Source: Methanoculleus sp. 7T | Lineage (GTDB): Archaea; Halobacteriota; Methanomicrobia; Methanomicrobiales; Methanoculleaceae | Reading direction: 5' to 3' | Length of the DNA stretch: 64,000 nucleotides | NCBI RefSeq assembly: GCF_023195915.1 | Contig: NZ_JALPRP010000001.1 | Location: forward strand, 186,001-250,000 | In this document: in pieces, positions 1 through 9,056 of the stretch | Numbering within the stretch: the first letter of the stretch is position 1 | How the letters are laid out: every line of letters begins with the position of its first letter | Translations under genes and position numbers: made by a program | Notes under the pieces: model-generated | Seen by the model: the letters and a program-made list of their open reading frames with translations, nothing else | Told to the model about the DNA's origin: nothing | Database searches by the model: none

Positions 1-104
1 GCATCGCGAGGATTAATCTGGTTTCGAGAATCAGAGGAGCTTAATATAGGATAACTCTATCAAAGCAATCTGAGAATATTTCTATAACGAAAGGGCCAAA
101 ATCT
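1..104. other. Leading stretch before the first glycosyltransferase
   Basis: The window opens in AT-rich DNA. One plus frame stays open from base 1 to a TAA at 52-54 and could be the last 17 codons of an upstream gene, but this is too short to identify. The remainder is the presumed leader of the gene that starts at 105. Confidence 0.3.
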
Positions 105-1274
105 ATGAAAATTTGTATACTTTCACCCGCTTATCTTCCACATATGGGTGGTGTAGAGATAGTTACGCACTATATGGCAAAAGAATTATCTATACTTGGT
201 CATGAAGTTCACATCGTTACGAGTGAGGAAATAACTGAAAGAGATGAAGATTTTTCAGATGATATGTTTTCAGATAACAAGTTCTATGTTCACAGGCTTC
301 ATCTTCCGTTTATGACAGTGATAAGCCACAATTCGATACTAAAAAGTATGTTATTTATATTCACTGCCTTTATGGAAGTGAGGAAAATCCGCCCCGATAT
401 TATACATGCGCAGAATTTTATGCCCTCGATACCGGCGTACCTCTCAAAAATATTCTTTAATATCCCGTATGCGATCTGTGTGCATACTGAGAAATTTAAT
501 TTAACCGGTTGGGGGATTGTATTGCCTCTTTTTTTAAAAAAGTATTGGCCTTCTCTACCCTACATTAAACATTCTGATATGATTTTCGCCTTGACAGATA
601 ATGCCAGGCTAGAAGTTCAAAAGTATCTAAATAAAAATTCCATAACAGTACCGAATGGTGTGGATCTTGATTTGTTTAAGTCCGATCAATTAGAGTCCGT
701 AGCACAGTCCGATATTCCAAAAATTGCTTGCATTTCAAGGTTGGAAAAAGGTAAGGGTATTGAGTGTGCTCTGCATGCGATGAGATTAATAGTAAAACGA
801 TATCCTAATTCAAAACTAATAATTATTGGCGATGGTCTTATTCGACAAGAGTTGGAAAACTTAACAAATAGTTTGGGGATCAAAAAAAACGTTGAATTCA
901 TTGGTGAAGTACCGAACTATGATATCCCAAAATATTTAGCGTCTGTAAATATCTACCTTCTCACTAGTTTTCGCGAGGGTTTCTCGATGAGTCTTTTAGA
1001 AGCGATGGCATTCGGTCTCCCCGTTATCTCAACGCCAGTGGGAATTGCTCAATATATACTTAATGGATGTAATAACGGTTATTTGGTACCTATAAGAGAT
1101 CCCCATGCAATATGTGAGGCTGTGGTTAAAATAACTGAAAATCCTGAAATTAAGGTCATGTTCTCAAAAAATAGTGCGGAAAAAGCGAAAGAATACTCTT
1201 GGAGCAAAATTATTAAACAGTATGAAAAAGGATATTACAAAATAATATATCGTGACTCTGGAGACATCTGGTAA
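105..1274 (+). CDS. Glycosyltransferase, GT4 family (GT-B fold)
   Basis: A 389-residue protein predicted to transfer a sugar from a nucleotide-sugar donor onto a growing surface glycan on the cytoplasmic side of the membrane. The N-terminus carries the GT4 glycine-rich loop (PHMGGVE), and the donor domain near residue 290 has the EX7E motif (REGFSMSLLEAMAFGLPV). Length is normal for GT4. The gene is clearly AT-rich against the rest of the window and is the only plus-strand gene in the polysaccharide region, which suggests horizontal acquisition. It converges on the minus-strand glycosyltransferase at 1307. The sugar specificity cannot be read from sequence. Confidence 0.88.
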   Translation: MKICILSPAYLPHMGGVEIVTHYMAKELSILGHEVHIVTSEEITERDEDFSDDMFSDNKFYVHRLHLPFMTVISHNSILKSMLFIFTAFMEVRKIRPDIIHAQNFMPSIPAYLSKIFFNIPYAICVHTEKFNLTGWGIVLPLFLKKYWPSLPYIKHSDMIFALTDNARLEVQKYLNKNSITVPNGVDLDLFKSDQLESVAQSDIPKIACISRLEKGKGIECALHAMRLIVKRYPNSKLIIIGDGLIRQELENLTNSLGIKKNVEFIGEVPNYDIPKYLASVNIYLLTSFREGFSMSLLEAMAFGLPVISTPVGIAQYILNGCNNGYLVPIRDPHAICEAVVKITENPEIKVMFSKNSAEKAKEYSWSKIIKQYEKGYYKIIYRDSGDIW

Positions 1275-1306
1275 CTCGCTTTGCAGATTCTTTGGAGAGC
1301 CCAATT

Positions 1307-2509
1307 TCATCCTAACACCCACTCGTACACGCCCACAATCTCCTTCGCAATCTTCTCCCACGTAAACCGCTCTGCATACCGAAGGATCGCCTCCCGGTCC
1401 CACTCCCGGTCCAGCGCCACCAGGATCTTCTTCGCCAGGTCGTCGGGATCGGCGGGCTCGACCAGCAAACCATACTCATCCGACGTAACGACCTCCGGCA
1501 CTCCTCCGACCCTCGTCCCCACAAAGGGTTTCCCGCAGCCGAGTGCCTCGAACATGACCGTCGGGTTGCCTTCGTTGAGGCTCGGCAGGACAAAGAGATC
1601 GCAGGCGTTCATCCAGAGGGGGATCTCGTCGTGCGGCTTCCCACCGGCGAGCATGACGTAGTCCTCCAGCCCGAGCGAGTGGATCTGGCGTTCGAGGGCG
1701 GTCCGGAGCTTCCCGGCACCGACGATGACGCAGAGGATATCCTTTCTTTCCCGCACGATCCTCTGGACTGCTTCGACAAGGTATTTCTGGCCTTTGACAG
1801 GCTCCAAGTTCCCCACTGTGAGGATGATCTTCTTATCCTGAGTAAGATTGAGCAGCTTTCTACACTCTGAAGAGTCGCGAGGGTAGAAGAGATCGCTCCT
1901 GAACCCGTTGGGTATGACCGTTACCGGCGTAGAAACGTCCAGTTTTTTGATGCACGCAAGATTGCTCTGGCTGACGGTGATAACATGGTCTGCAGTGTTG
2001 AGAACGTATTCGATCTTCTCCTGCCATTCATGATCTTTGAAGGGAAGGGAGTATACGTCATAACCGTGCCCGGTGACGACGAAGGGGGTGCCGAATTCCT
2101 CCTTGAGGCGGGCACCGGCGTAGCCTTGTGGCCACGTGAAATGTGCGTGTATAATATTGAAATCAAATCTATTCTTGGCTATTATTTTTTTAACGGGATT
2201 GTAAAATATATTTCCGAGTTTTTTATACTGGTTGTCTGTAGGAACGTAACATATGCCTATTGGGAGAACCAAAACGTTTTTGGGTATATTTCCTAAATCC
2301 ATTAGCGCCGTTTTCCTAAACGGCTTTAATGATTTTAACTGAAAGACACCTAAGAACTCAACTATTTCATTGTACCTAAAAAGGACATACTCCTGCCCGA
2401 CATAATGTGCAGTAGTGTCGACACAATCCTTCAATGCAAAGCGATATGCATTCATCAGGATCAGCGGGTTGATGTTGTAAGCTTCATCCCTCATCATAGC
2501 CCCTCGCAA
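1307..2509 (-). CDS. Glycosyltransferase, GT4 family, compositionally mosaic
   Basis: A 400-residue GT-B glycosyltransferase. The N-terminal acceptor domain includes a HAHFTWPQGY stretch; the C-terminal donor domain has VGNLEPVKGQ and the EX7E region NEGNPTVMFEALGCGKP. The coding sequence changes character near base 2140: the first 120 or so codons are AT-rich like the upstream acyltransferase genes, and the rest is GC-rich like the host chromosome. That fits recombination joining an imported acceptor domain to a resident donor domain. Starts at residues 5 and 6 are also possible. The 5' end overlaps the upstream gene by 16 bases, so the two are probably cotranscribed. Last gene of the minus-strand polysaccharide operon. 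Confidence 0.88.
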   Translation of the reverse strand: MRGAMMRDEAYNINPLILMNAYRFALKDCVDTTAHYVGQEYVLFRYNEIVEFLGVFQLKSLKPFRKTALMDLGNIPKNVLVLPIGICYVPTDNQYKKLGNIFYNPVKKIIAKNRFDFNIIHAHFTWPQGYAGARLKEEFGTPFVVTGHGYDVYSLPFKDHEWQEKIEYVLNTADHVITVSQSNLACIKKLDVSTPVTVIPNGFRSDLFYPRDSSECRKLLNLTQDKKIILTVGNLEPVKGQKYLVEAVQRIVRERKDILCVIVGAGKLRTALERQIHSLGLEDYVMLAGGKPHDEIPLWMNACDLFVLPSLNEGNPTVMFEALGCGKPFVGTRVGGVPEVVTSDEYGLLVEPADPDDLAKKILVALDREWDREAILRYAERFTWEKIAKEIVGVYEWVLG

Positions 2510-3126
2510 TTATTCAGAGAGATGTCGGTGAAACCGTCGCCGAGGAATTTTGAGTGCAGCACAAATTGGAATAACTGGATATATCGCAATGATCCAATTT
2601 TTTTAAAGCCCGCTTTTTCAATACCTTTCTGAGAGAATACGTTATCCGAATCAGCTGATATTAGCACACTTTCTCCATGAGACACTAAATTTTTACAAAT
2701 ATGCGTCAATGCGTAGGAATAGACCGCATTATTGCGGTACTTCTCGAACGTTCGACAATAGTATATAAAATAACCGGGGCCAACGCCGAAGATGGGGTGA
2801 TAATTAAATAAGTAGGGTTTATGTTTCGTTAAGTCGGTCACTAGATAGTGCCCCGCGAGATCGTCGGCAACAAAAGCCAAATATAACTGACTGCCCTTAT
2901 TTAAAAGATCATTGAACTTCCAAAAATGGCTTCTGATCTCCGGAAATCTTGTGAATTTATTTAAATCTCCTTTGCTTAAGATAACTTTAAATTGAACAGT
3001 TACTTTAGAAGAGACAACAGGAATACTTTCATTATTACACATTTTATATATCACTATATCAGAGTTGCAAAAGGTGTTCTGTTTAATACATGAAGCTCTT
3101 GATAAAAGAGTGGATATTAGCGTCAT
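2494..3126 (-). CDS. GNAT-like acyltransferase, probable glycan or peptide modification
   Basis: A 210-residue AT-rich gene. The C-terminal half (HICKNLVSHGESVLISADSDN, then FSQKGIEKAGFKKIGSLRY) resembles the acetyl-CoA binding end of GNAT N-acetyltransferases, where a short helix-strand precedes a KAGF-type motif. The N-terminal third is unrecognised. It lies 3 bases from the FemAB-like gene at 3130 and overlaps the glycosyltransferase at 2509, so all three probably act on one cell-surface product. GNAT assignment is by motif appearance and moderate; the substrate is unknown. Confidence 0.55.
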   Translation of the reverse strand: MTLISTLLSRASCIKQNTFCNSDIVIYKMCNNESIPVVSSKVTVQFKVILSKGDLNKFTRFPEIRSHFWKFNDLLNKGSQLYLAFVADDLAGHYLVTDLTKHKPYLFNYHPIFGVGPGYFIYYCRTFEKYRNNAVYSYALTHICKNLVSHGESVLISADSDNVFSQKGIEKAGFKKIGSLRYIQLFQFVLHSKFLGDGFTDISLNNCEGL

Positions 3127-3129
3127 AGA

Positions 3130-4125
3130 TTATCCTGCCTTTCTTACAAATTTTTGATAAGTGGTTTCGGCTAATTTTCCGAGAGTGTCTTTTCTGCAGA
3201 CATTGTAGCATATTTCTAAAGTTGGATTAAATTTTGTTTTGAATTGGCAAAGATTTTTCTTATTGGCCCCCGTAATCTCAAAATTAAGATACCCTTCTTC
3301 CTTTGCCTTTTGAATTAAATGCCAGATAATGTATTCGTTTCCAAAAATATTATCTGGAATTCTAGTGTTTCCCATCCATAGTATGTATCGTTTATACTCC
3401 TGAGTTGTTATAGAACCTAAGAGATCGTCACCATAATACAGGTAATATAAACGTAGATGGTTAGGATATACCCTAAACAAATCCTCCAGATATTCAATGC
3501 TATAAATTGGATAAGTTAATCCCTGCTCTTCGTATCTCTGTTTTGCTAAATTGTAGAACAGCGACATATCTTCGCTGGGAACTAACCTTAAATCAAGAAT
3601 CTCAGGCCTCGACAGTTGCTTTCTTAAGTTCTTTTTAAAACCATTCCAGATTGAATCCAAATCCTCGTCCAGATGAATTACATAGTTATAGTTAGGAACC
3701 ACCTCAAAGTTATTCCATTTAAAGGGTCTAATATCTATAAAATTTGAAACGGTAGATATGGAGACATAATTTGGGGATGCCAATTCGATGTAATCGTTGA
3801 TCTCATCTACAACCTGATTTAAAAATACCTCTTTCTTATCCTGTTTCAATCCATTATATTCTGAGCTCATTACAAATCCAAGATAGGGTATCCCAGATTG
3901 AGGGGGAGGGGAGAATATTGCCTTAAATGCCATATTTCTCTTATAATACAGTGGGAACACTCCAATTAGGATATCGCCACGGAACACTCCACAGGGATAC
4001 AGGGTGTACCCACTGTACTTTTCTACGATCTTTAGAAATTCCCATTTATGGAATATCAGCCCATAGGGACTCTCATCTATAAATCTGTCCCAAATCTCCT
4101 TATCCTGAACAATTTCAACGACCAT
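3130..4125 (-). CDS. FemAB/GNAT-type acyltransferase
   Basis: A 331-residue protein resembling the FemAB-related double-GNAT family. The signature is the central basic stretch FKKNLRKQLSRPEI and, later, the YILWMGNTRIPDN segment followed by the C-terminal EYIIWHLIQKAKEEGY/FEITGANKKNLCQFKTKF block, which is typical of FemAB-like proteins in exopolysaccharide clusters. Such proteins transfer acyl or aminoacyl groups onto lipid-linked precursors. AT-rich composition points to import. The 3' end sits 3 bases from the next gene, and the start overlaps the deacetylase gene (4115-5176) by 11 bases. Confidence 0.7.
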   Translation of the reverse strand: MVVEIVQDKEIWDRFIDESPYGLIFHKWEFLKIVEKYSGYTLYPCGVFRGDILIGVFPLYYKRNMAFKAIFSPPPQSGIPYLGFVMSSEYNGLKQDKKEVFLNQVVDEINDYIELASPNYVSISTVSNFIDIRPFKWNNFEVVPNYNYVIHLDEDLDSIWNGFKKNLRKQLSRPEILDLRLVPSEDMSLFYNLAKQRYEEQGLTYPIYSIEYLEDLFRVYPNHLRLYYLYYGDDLLGSITTQEYKRYILWMGNTRIPDNIFGNEYIIWHLIQKAKEEGYLNFEITGANKKNLCQFKTKFNPTLEICYNVCRKDTLGKLAETTYQKFVRKAG

Positions 4126-5176
4126 TGTAATGCCACCACCTCAGAACTTCGTTTCCACTTGCCATCCACGCGCCCTTTCGATAACATTGTTCCAAGGTAT
4201 TTTCATACAGTCGGGGCCAAGAACCCCTAAATGGACAATTGAAGTTATTTGTATGCCAATTCAGTGTCAAAACACCCTGGCAGTCTGCCACAGTATCGAT
4301 CAACCGCTTTGTCATCTCCCATGCCTCATCATAAGACCTTACCAAGTCGAAGAGCGTGCCGTCCATTATGATCATTGGAACCTCCAGGATGCTGACTTCC
4401 GTGTCGGTGCGCAGATTATAGGGTCGGAACGGGTGGCACATACCGTTCCTGAAGCCGACCATATCGGGGTAACCCAGAGTCGTGTCGTACCCAAATCCTG
4501 CCTTCTCCAGGATCTCCCAGGAATCGGGCACGCAAAACCGCAGGTAATGATTCCGGTAACCAGTAACTCTTCTGCCAAGTACCTGTTCCAGCCGCTCCTT
4601 CTCCCGCAGGATCTCCTCCAGGTCGTTGTAGGCATAGTAACCGCCGTGGAGCCCGACTTCCCATCCCCGGTCTACGATCCGGCCCAGTTCGCCCTCTAAA
4701 TCCTCTATGTTATACCTGAAACGTCTGATATCGGAATCGGTGGCAAGGAAGTAGAACGAGGAGCGTGCACCATATTTCTCCTCCAAGTCCATAATCCCCT
4801 GGAAGTTCCAGTATGGACTCTTCTCTTTTCCATGCAGTTTCCAGAAAGTCTGTTGCTTAAAGCCGCCGAAGTCCAGTCTCTTGAAACAGGTCAGGGTTGA
4901 TAGCAATGTATGCTTACGGGGAGGGTAAATCTCATCAACATCATGGGTGAGGCAGACAGCGAATTGCTTACCATCAGGGTATTCTATTTCGTATCCATTA
5001 TCTACAAGATGTTTTGAAACCCTTGGCTCAAGGACATCCTGATTTGTACTGTAGGCATACAAAAAGCGCCCATAGCGATCCAACTGCCGGGGAGAATACT
5101 CCTCTTTTCGGGTATAGAGGTCCCAAAGCCCCTTATTTTGCCTGATATGTTGGAGTGTATCATTCGGGTGGAACAT
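4115..5176 (-). CDS. Polysaccharide deacetylase family protein (NodB-like)
   Basis: A 353-residue protein with the NodB homology fold. The first catalytic block is CLTHDVDEIYPP near residue 70, where the DVD supplies the Asp ligands. A later GWEVGLHGGYYAYND block provides the His ligand, and TLNWHTNNFN near the C-terminus is the last His motif. Family members remove N- or O-acetyl groups from glycans, usually with a divalent metal. It sits in the middle of the glycan operon with an 11-base overlap to the FemAB-like gene. Composition is intermediate between the AT-rich genes downstream and host DNA. Confidence 0.85.
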   Translation of the reverse strand: MFHPNDTLQHIRQNKGLWDLYTRKEEYSPRQLDRYGRFLYAYSTNQDVLEPRVSKHLVDNGYEIEYPDGKQFAVCLTHDVDEIYPPRKHTLLSTLTCFKRLDFGGFKQQTFWKLHGKEKSPYWNFQGIMDLEEKYGARSSFYFLATDSDIRRFRYNIEDLEGELGRIVDRGWEVGLHGGYYAYNDLEEILREKERLEQVLGRRVTGYRNHYLRFCVPDSWEILEKAGFGYDTTLGYPDMVGFRNGMCHPFRPYNLRTDTEVSILEVPMIIMDGTLFDLVRSYDEAWEMTKRLIDTVADCQGVLTLNWHTNNFNCPFRGSWPRLYENTLEQCYRKGAWMASGNEVLRWWHYNGR

Positions 5177-5188
5177 CGCTAATCCCCC

Positions 5189-5749
5189 TTAATCCCAGCT
5201 GCTGAGATATGTGTGGTCGGAACCAGCAGTCTGCAAATCACCTTTCCCAATCCCCAGATACACAACCCCCTCCCCGCCTGCGAACAAATTCTTCCCATCC
5301 ACGACCACCTGCGAGGCCATGAGCCCCTTCACCGTCTCCATAGAGATCCCCCGGAACATGTCATGGTCCACGAGAAAGACCGCACACTCAGCCTCGGAAA
5401 GCGCCCCCTCGATGCTCCCGACCGAGGTAAACACCCCGGCCTTCGTCGCAAGCGAGGGGACGAAAGGATCGTAGACCCGCACCTCGGCCCCGAGGTTGGC
5501 AAGTTCCTCGACGATCTTGATGGCAGGGGACTCCCGGGGGTCGTTCTTCTCGTAGGCGAGGCCAATGGCGGTGATCTTCGCCCCATAGAGGCGCTTGCCG
5601 GCCTGCCGGAGACCCCGTTCGGCGAGGTTAATAACGTGCATCTTCAAGAGTTCGTTGATCTCCCCGGAGGTCTCAATGAAGCGGTGCGATCCCATGGCGG
5701 CATGGGAGAATGGGTAACCGGAAGGGGGAGCAGTGAATACGACACTCAT
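5189..5749 (-). pseudogene. C-terminal fragment of UDP-sugar dehydrogenase (WecC/UgdH family)
   Basis: This 186-residue frame matches only the C-terminal third of nucleotide-sugar dehydrogenases: the central-helix region (LAERGLRQAGKRLYGAKITAIGLAYEKND), the conserved ESPAIKIVEELANLGAEVRVYDPFVP segment and the terminal VVVDGKN. The N-terminal NAD-binding Rossmann domain and the catalytic Cys region are absent, so it cannot be a working dehydrogenase alone. It nevertheless keeps a good start: GGAGG lies 8 bases before the ATG, and that ATG overlaps the stop of the upstream gene as ATGA. It may still be translated as a lone UDP-binding domain. Residues 1-40 look degenerate. Confidence 0.75.
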
Positions 5750-6843
5750 GATGCATCCTCCGGAACCCGAGGACAGGAATACTGCACCTCAGGGTGCTTC
5801 CTCATCTCAGTAAAACTCCGGGGATAATTCTCGACGAACCAGACCATGAACGCGGTCACATCAATCTTATCCTCTAACAACCGCTCCCGCTTGGTCCCCC
5901 ATTTTTCCTTGCTTGCAGGATTCTGAAGAATCTCAATCGCCTTACCTAGCGCTGCATTAGCATCGGTAAAACTGTAGAGAAGGCCATAGGTCTCCTCAAG
6001 TTCGATGAAGTTGCCCATCGTACCCACAAGAGAAGAGACATAGATTGATGGCGTCCCGAGCACCGCTGCCTCCGACGCCGTCGTTCCCCCCTCCCCCACA
6101 TACAGCCTCGCGTAGTACAACAGATCATGCAGCTTCTCCGGGGAGACCCGGATTTGATAGGGCTGCAACTTCGGGGGGAGTACACCCTCGGAGGTAATTA
6201 GGACACGACCGTACCGCTCCAGTGCTTTCACAAGCCCAACTTTATCACGAATTCCATGCTGGCCAACGTCATGGCTTGCCTGCCAGGAGACAAAGCGGAC
6301 GATGATGAAGGGGTCGCCCTCGGAAAGGCCAAGTTCGGTGAGGACGGCGGGGTTTGGGGTGAAGCGGTCTGGGTGGAGGTAGGCGAGTTCGTGATAGCCA
6401 TTGTAGCGGACCTGCTTCGGGCCGATGTCGCCGCGGTAGCAGGAAGGAGTGCAGATAACGCTCACAAAGGGGTCCATCAGACGGTGGTCGATCTTTGCAT
6501 GCTCGGTGTCGTCAAAGACAATCGAAGGCTTCCGGAGCAGTTTCCCGACATGCGCAACATACACGTTCCCAACGCCGCCGACGAGGAGGTCGGGCCTGAA
6601 TGAGCGGGCAATCCGATACAGCCTTGATTCTACCCTGAGCAACTCCATGGCTTTGGTCGCGAGTGTGGGTTTTTCCTCTCCAACCACTTCATACTCAAAC
6701 CCGTATGCGTCGAGGAGGTACAGAGAAACATCCTTGGCGATGGTGGTGATCTTGCACTGGTGGCCCCGGCGCTCCAGTTCTCGGATCAGATTTTTAAACA
6801 GGTGGACCTGAGCTGGGTGCCCGATATTGAAGAGAATTTTCAC
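5746..6843 (-). CDS. DUF354 family GT-B-like protein, probable glycosyltransferase
   Basis: A 365-residue protein with the DUF354 signature: MKILFNIGHPAQVHLFKNLI at the N-terminus, a Rossmann-like first domain and a C-terminal domain with YVGEGGTTASEAAVLGTPSIYV, the MurG/UDP-GlcNAc 2-epimerase-like donor-binding loop. DUF354 genes are regularly found in archaeal and bacterial surface-glycan clusters and are thought to act on nucleotide sugars, although their reaction is not defined. It lies between a deacetylase-like gene and the dehydrogenase fragment, to which it is translationally coupled by ATGA. Confidence 0.82.
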   Translation of the reverse strand: MKILFNIGHPAQVHLFKNLIRELERRGHQCKITTIAKDVSLYLLDAYGFEYEVVGEEKPTLATKAMELLRVESRLYRIARSFRPDLLVGGVGNVYVAHVGKLLRKPSIVFDDTEHAKIDHRLMDPFVSVICTPSCYRGDIGPKQVRYNGYHELAYLHPDRFTPNPAVLTELGLSEGDPFIIVRFVSWQASHDVGQHGIRDKVGLVKALERYGRVLITSEGVLPPKLQPYQIRVSPEKLHDLLYYARLYVGEGGTTASEAAVLGTPSIYVSSLVGTMGNFIELEETYGLLYSFTDANAALGKAIEILQNPASKEKWGTKRERLLEDKIDVTAFMVWFVENYPRSFTEMRKHPEVQYSCPRVPEDAS

Positions 6844-6871
6844 TGTATAATCACCTTTAAAGAGAGTTGAA

Positions 6872-7642
6872 TCACTTTGAGATACTCATAACTGCAAGAA
6901 CTCCCATCTTTCCCGCATTCATAAGAAGATCCTTGACGCCCCCGGCAACCCATTCTATCTCACCCACCGCCCACCGCTCCGGGTGCACGGTCAGGTAGAG
7001 CCCCTCCTCTCCCGAAGACTCAATCCAGTCTACAAGGTCATCGGTCGTCTCCACCGGGACCGGCTCCGCATCAGGCATCATGTCCCGCAATGAGTGCTTC
7101 CCGCTCCAGGTCCGGCCGGTGTCAGTGAGGTACCGGAGGTTCTTCCCGGCCATCGAGAGGTAGGCCTCCCCCTCGATCCCAAAGTCCCGGAAGTCGTATC
7201 CCTTCCAGAGGTCGCGGTTGTCGTAGCGGGAGAGAGGGCTCCCGTGCATGCAGACCGTCCGGACGTCGCAGAGAGTCCGGAACTCCGCAAGTTCCCGGGC
7301 GAAAAGGTCGATCGCCTTCTTGTAATCGCCGCCTGCCTTCGCGAGCACCTCGTAGTGGTAGCCGACCTCGTGACCCAGGGAGTGGACCTGCCTAATGATC
7401 TCGGGGACGAAGGTCGCGGGGTACCGGAAGTAGTAGGTGGCGGCAACGCCGAGGCTTGCTTCGAGTTCAGCCATCTTCAGGGCGTTCACCGGCCTTCGGT
7501 CGACATCGTGCCTGAGTACTGCACGCTGCATATTCCGGCAGTTTCCAGTAAGGCAGCCCCTGACGGTTAGGGTTGTATAACCGGCGTCAAGGATCGCTCG
7601 GATAAGATCCCCATATTTCTCGAGTGTAAAGTCCCGCACCAA
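6872..7642 (-). CDS. Polysaccharide deacetylase-like protein
   Basis: A 256-residue protein with a NodB-like arrangement: AVLRHDVDRRPVNALKMAELE near residue 42 (DVD metal motif), then LGHEVGYHYEV (His ligand block) and a C-terminal YLTVHPERW motif. The family hydrolyses acetyl or related groups on glycans. The frame opens with TTG at 7642 followed by GTG at 7639, both directly after the stop of the GT2 gene at 7643, with GGTGG upstream; which is used is unclear. This is the second deacetylase-type gene in the operon and it is more host-like in base composition. Confidence 0.78.
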   Translation of the reverse strand: MVRDFTLEKYGDLIRAILDAGYTTLTVRGCLTGNCRNMQRAVLRHDVDRRPVNALKMAELEASLGVAATYYFRYPATFVPEIIRQVHSLGHEVGYHYEVLAKAGGDYKKAIDLFARELAEFRTLCDVRTVCMHGSPLSRYDNRDLWKGYDFRDFGIEGEAYLSMAGKNLRYLTDTGRTWSGKHSLRDMMPDAEPVPVETTDDLVDWIESSGEEGLYLTVHPERWAVGEIEWVAGGVKDLLMNAGKMGVLAVMSISK

Positions 7643-8593
7643 TCAGTACCACCCGCCGTTTTTCTCTGCCTGCATGTCAAACAGCATTGCAAAGAGGAGG
7701 AACTGCACCCCCAAGCCGAACATTAGAAGCGTGATAACTGCCGGGACGAATATCGGGTAGCCTTGCACGAACTTATAGTGCAGGGAGTAGACCCCCATGA
7801 TGATGCTTGTTGCACTGAAAGCAACCCCAAAGAGGTAGAAGAACACAAGCGGATGGAAGTTCATGAAGACGTATTTCGTCTTCAGCCTCCAGAGGAAGTC
7901 CTTCAGAAGGAGGCGCGAGAGCCTCACAATATACCGGCCGTACCTGATCCCGGATCGTTCGGGCCCGTAGCGGGCAGGGTGGGGGACATTCTTCACATGG
8001 AACCCATAGACGTTGAGCCTGACCAGAAGGTCGTTACAGTAGCCATACCGTGGATAGATAGCGTCAAGCGGGATCGTCTCCAGCGCCCGCAGGGAGATGG
8101 CCGTGTAGCCGTTCTGCGGGTCCATCAGTTGCCAGTAGCCTGACGCGATCTTCGTGAGCAACGTCAGAACCGCGTTCCCCATGAACCGCCATCTGCTCAT
8201 CCCTTTCCGGAACTCCGGATTAATGAGGCGGTTCCCAACTGCATAGTCCGCCTTTCCATCGACGATCGGATCCAGCAGTTTCGGCAGGAACATCGGATCC
8301 ATCTGGTTGTCCCCGGCCATGACGGCAACAACGTCCAGACCGTCGGTGAGGGCGGCCTCGTAACCAGTGACAATCGCAGCACCGACACCCCGGTTCTCCT
8401 CGTGGCGGATGGAGACGACCCGTGGGTCTCTCGCCGCCCGCTCCGCAACACGCGCGGCCGTCTGGTCTGTGGAGCAGTCGTCAACAACGTAGATCCGGTC
8501 CACAAACTCCGGCATGGTATCGAGCGTCGGCCCGATCAGGAGTTCTTCGTTGTACGCAGGGACGACCGCTGCGATTCTGTGTTCTCGGTACAT
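7643..8593 (-). CDS. Membrane-anchored GT2 glycosyltransferase (dolichol-phosphate sugar synthase type)
   Basis: A 316-residue protein with a GT-A domain followed by two C-terminal membrane helices (FHPLVFFYLFGVAFSATSII and FVPAVITLLMFGLGVQFLLF). The opening AAVVPAYNEELLIGPTL and the GDNQMDP metal motif are typical of DPM1/DPG synthases, which load a polyprenyl phosphate with a sugar. The ATG at 8593 is chosen over one at 8614 because GAGAGG precedes it at a workable distance. First gene of the minus-strand glycan operon; the intergenic region above it is AT-rich and probably holds the promoter. Confidence 0.85.
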   Translation of the reverse strand: MYREHRIAAVVPAYNEELLIGPTLDTMPEFVDRIYVVDDCSTDQTAARVAERAARDPRVVSIRHEENRGVGAAIVTGYEAALTDGLDVVAVMAGDNQMDPMFLPKLLDPIVDGKADYAVGNRLINPEFRKGMSRWRFMGNAVLTLLTKIASGYWQLMDPQNGYTAISLRALETIPLDAIYPRYGYCNDLLVRLNVYGFHVKNVPHPARYGPERSGIRYGRYIVRLSRLLLKDFLWRLKTKYVFMNFHPLVFFYLFGVAFSATSIIMGVYSLHYKFVQGYPIFVPAVITLLMFGLGVQFLLFAMLFDMQAEKNGGWY

Positions 8594-9056
8594 GACGGCA
8601 GTGCCTCTCTGCATCCGCGATAGAGCCCCTCCGGCCGTGGTTGTCCCCTCGCGGTGCAGTACTTGGTAACCATATTCTCCTGTGGATAGGGATAATTATT
8701 TCGCTTTTTGTGGCGATGTATACACTCTCATTAGGTAAAAATCAGCGTATTTTCCCTTGCAGCGACGATTAGGACGCCCATCAAGGGAACGTGTGTCTAG
8801 GTAATTTCCCGAAATCGCGCACGGACACTCGCAGTGGTCCTCCTAGATTTTCCCAGCGGCCTCGGGACCAGGACATGCCGGCAGGGGGCTGTTTGAGGGC
8901 TGCCGGGATAGTGCACTTCCCTCTATCCACAATATCTAATATATATTCTTTCTCAATTTGTGTCGGGAAATTTTTAAGAAGATATAAAAATCGAAGAACC
9001 TAAACCATACTAAACCATAAATTGACTTCTCTTTACGTAGTATCAGGGCGATAAAA
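8594..9056. promoter_or_regulatory. AT-rich divergent intergenic region of the glycan locus
   Basis: About 460 bases without a convincing gene lie between the divergent GT2 gene and the large membrane protein. TATA-like stretches occur near 8690 (reading minus) and near 8940-8950 (CTAATATATAT, reading plus), plausible for the two divergent promoters. I see no RNA gene and no coherent reading frame. Confidence 0.4.
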
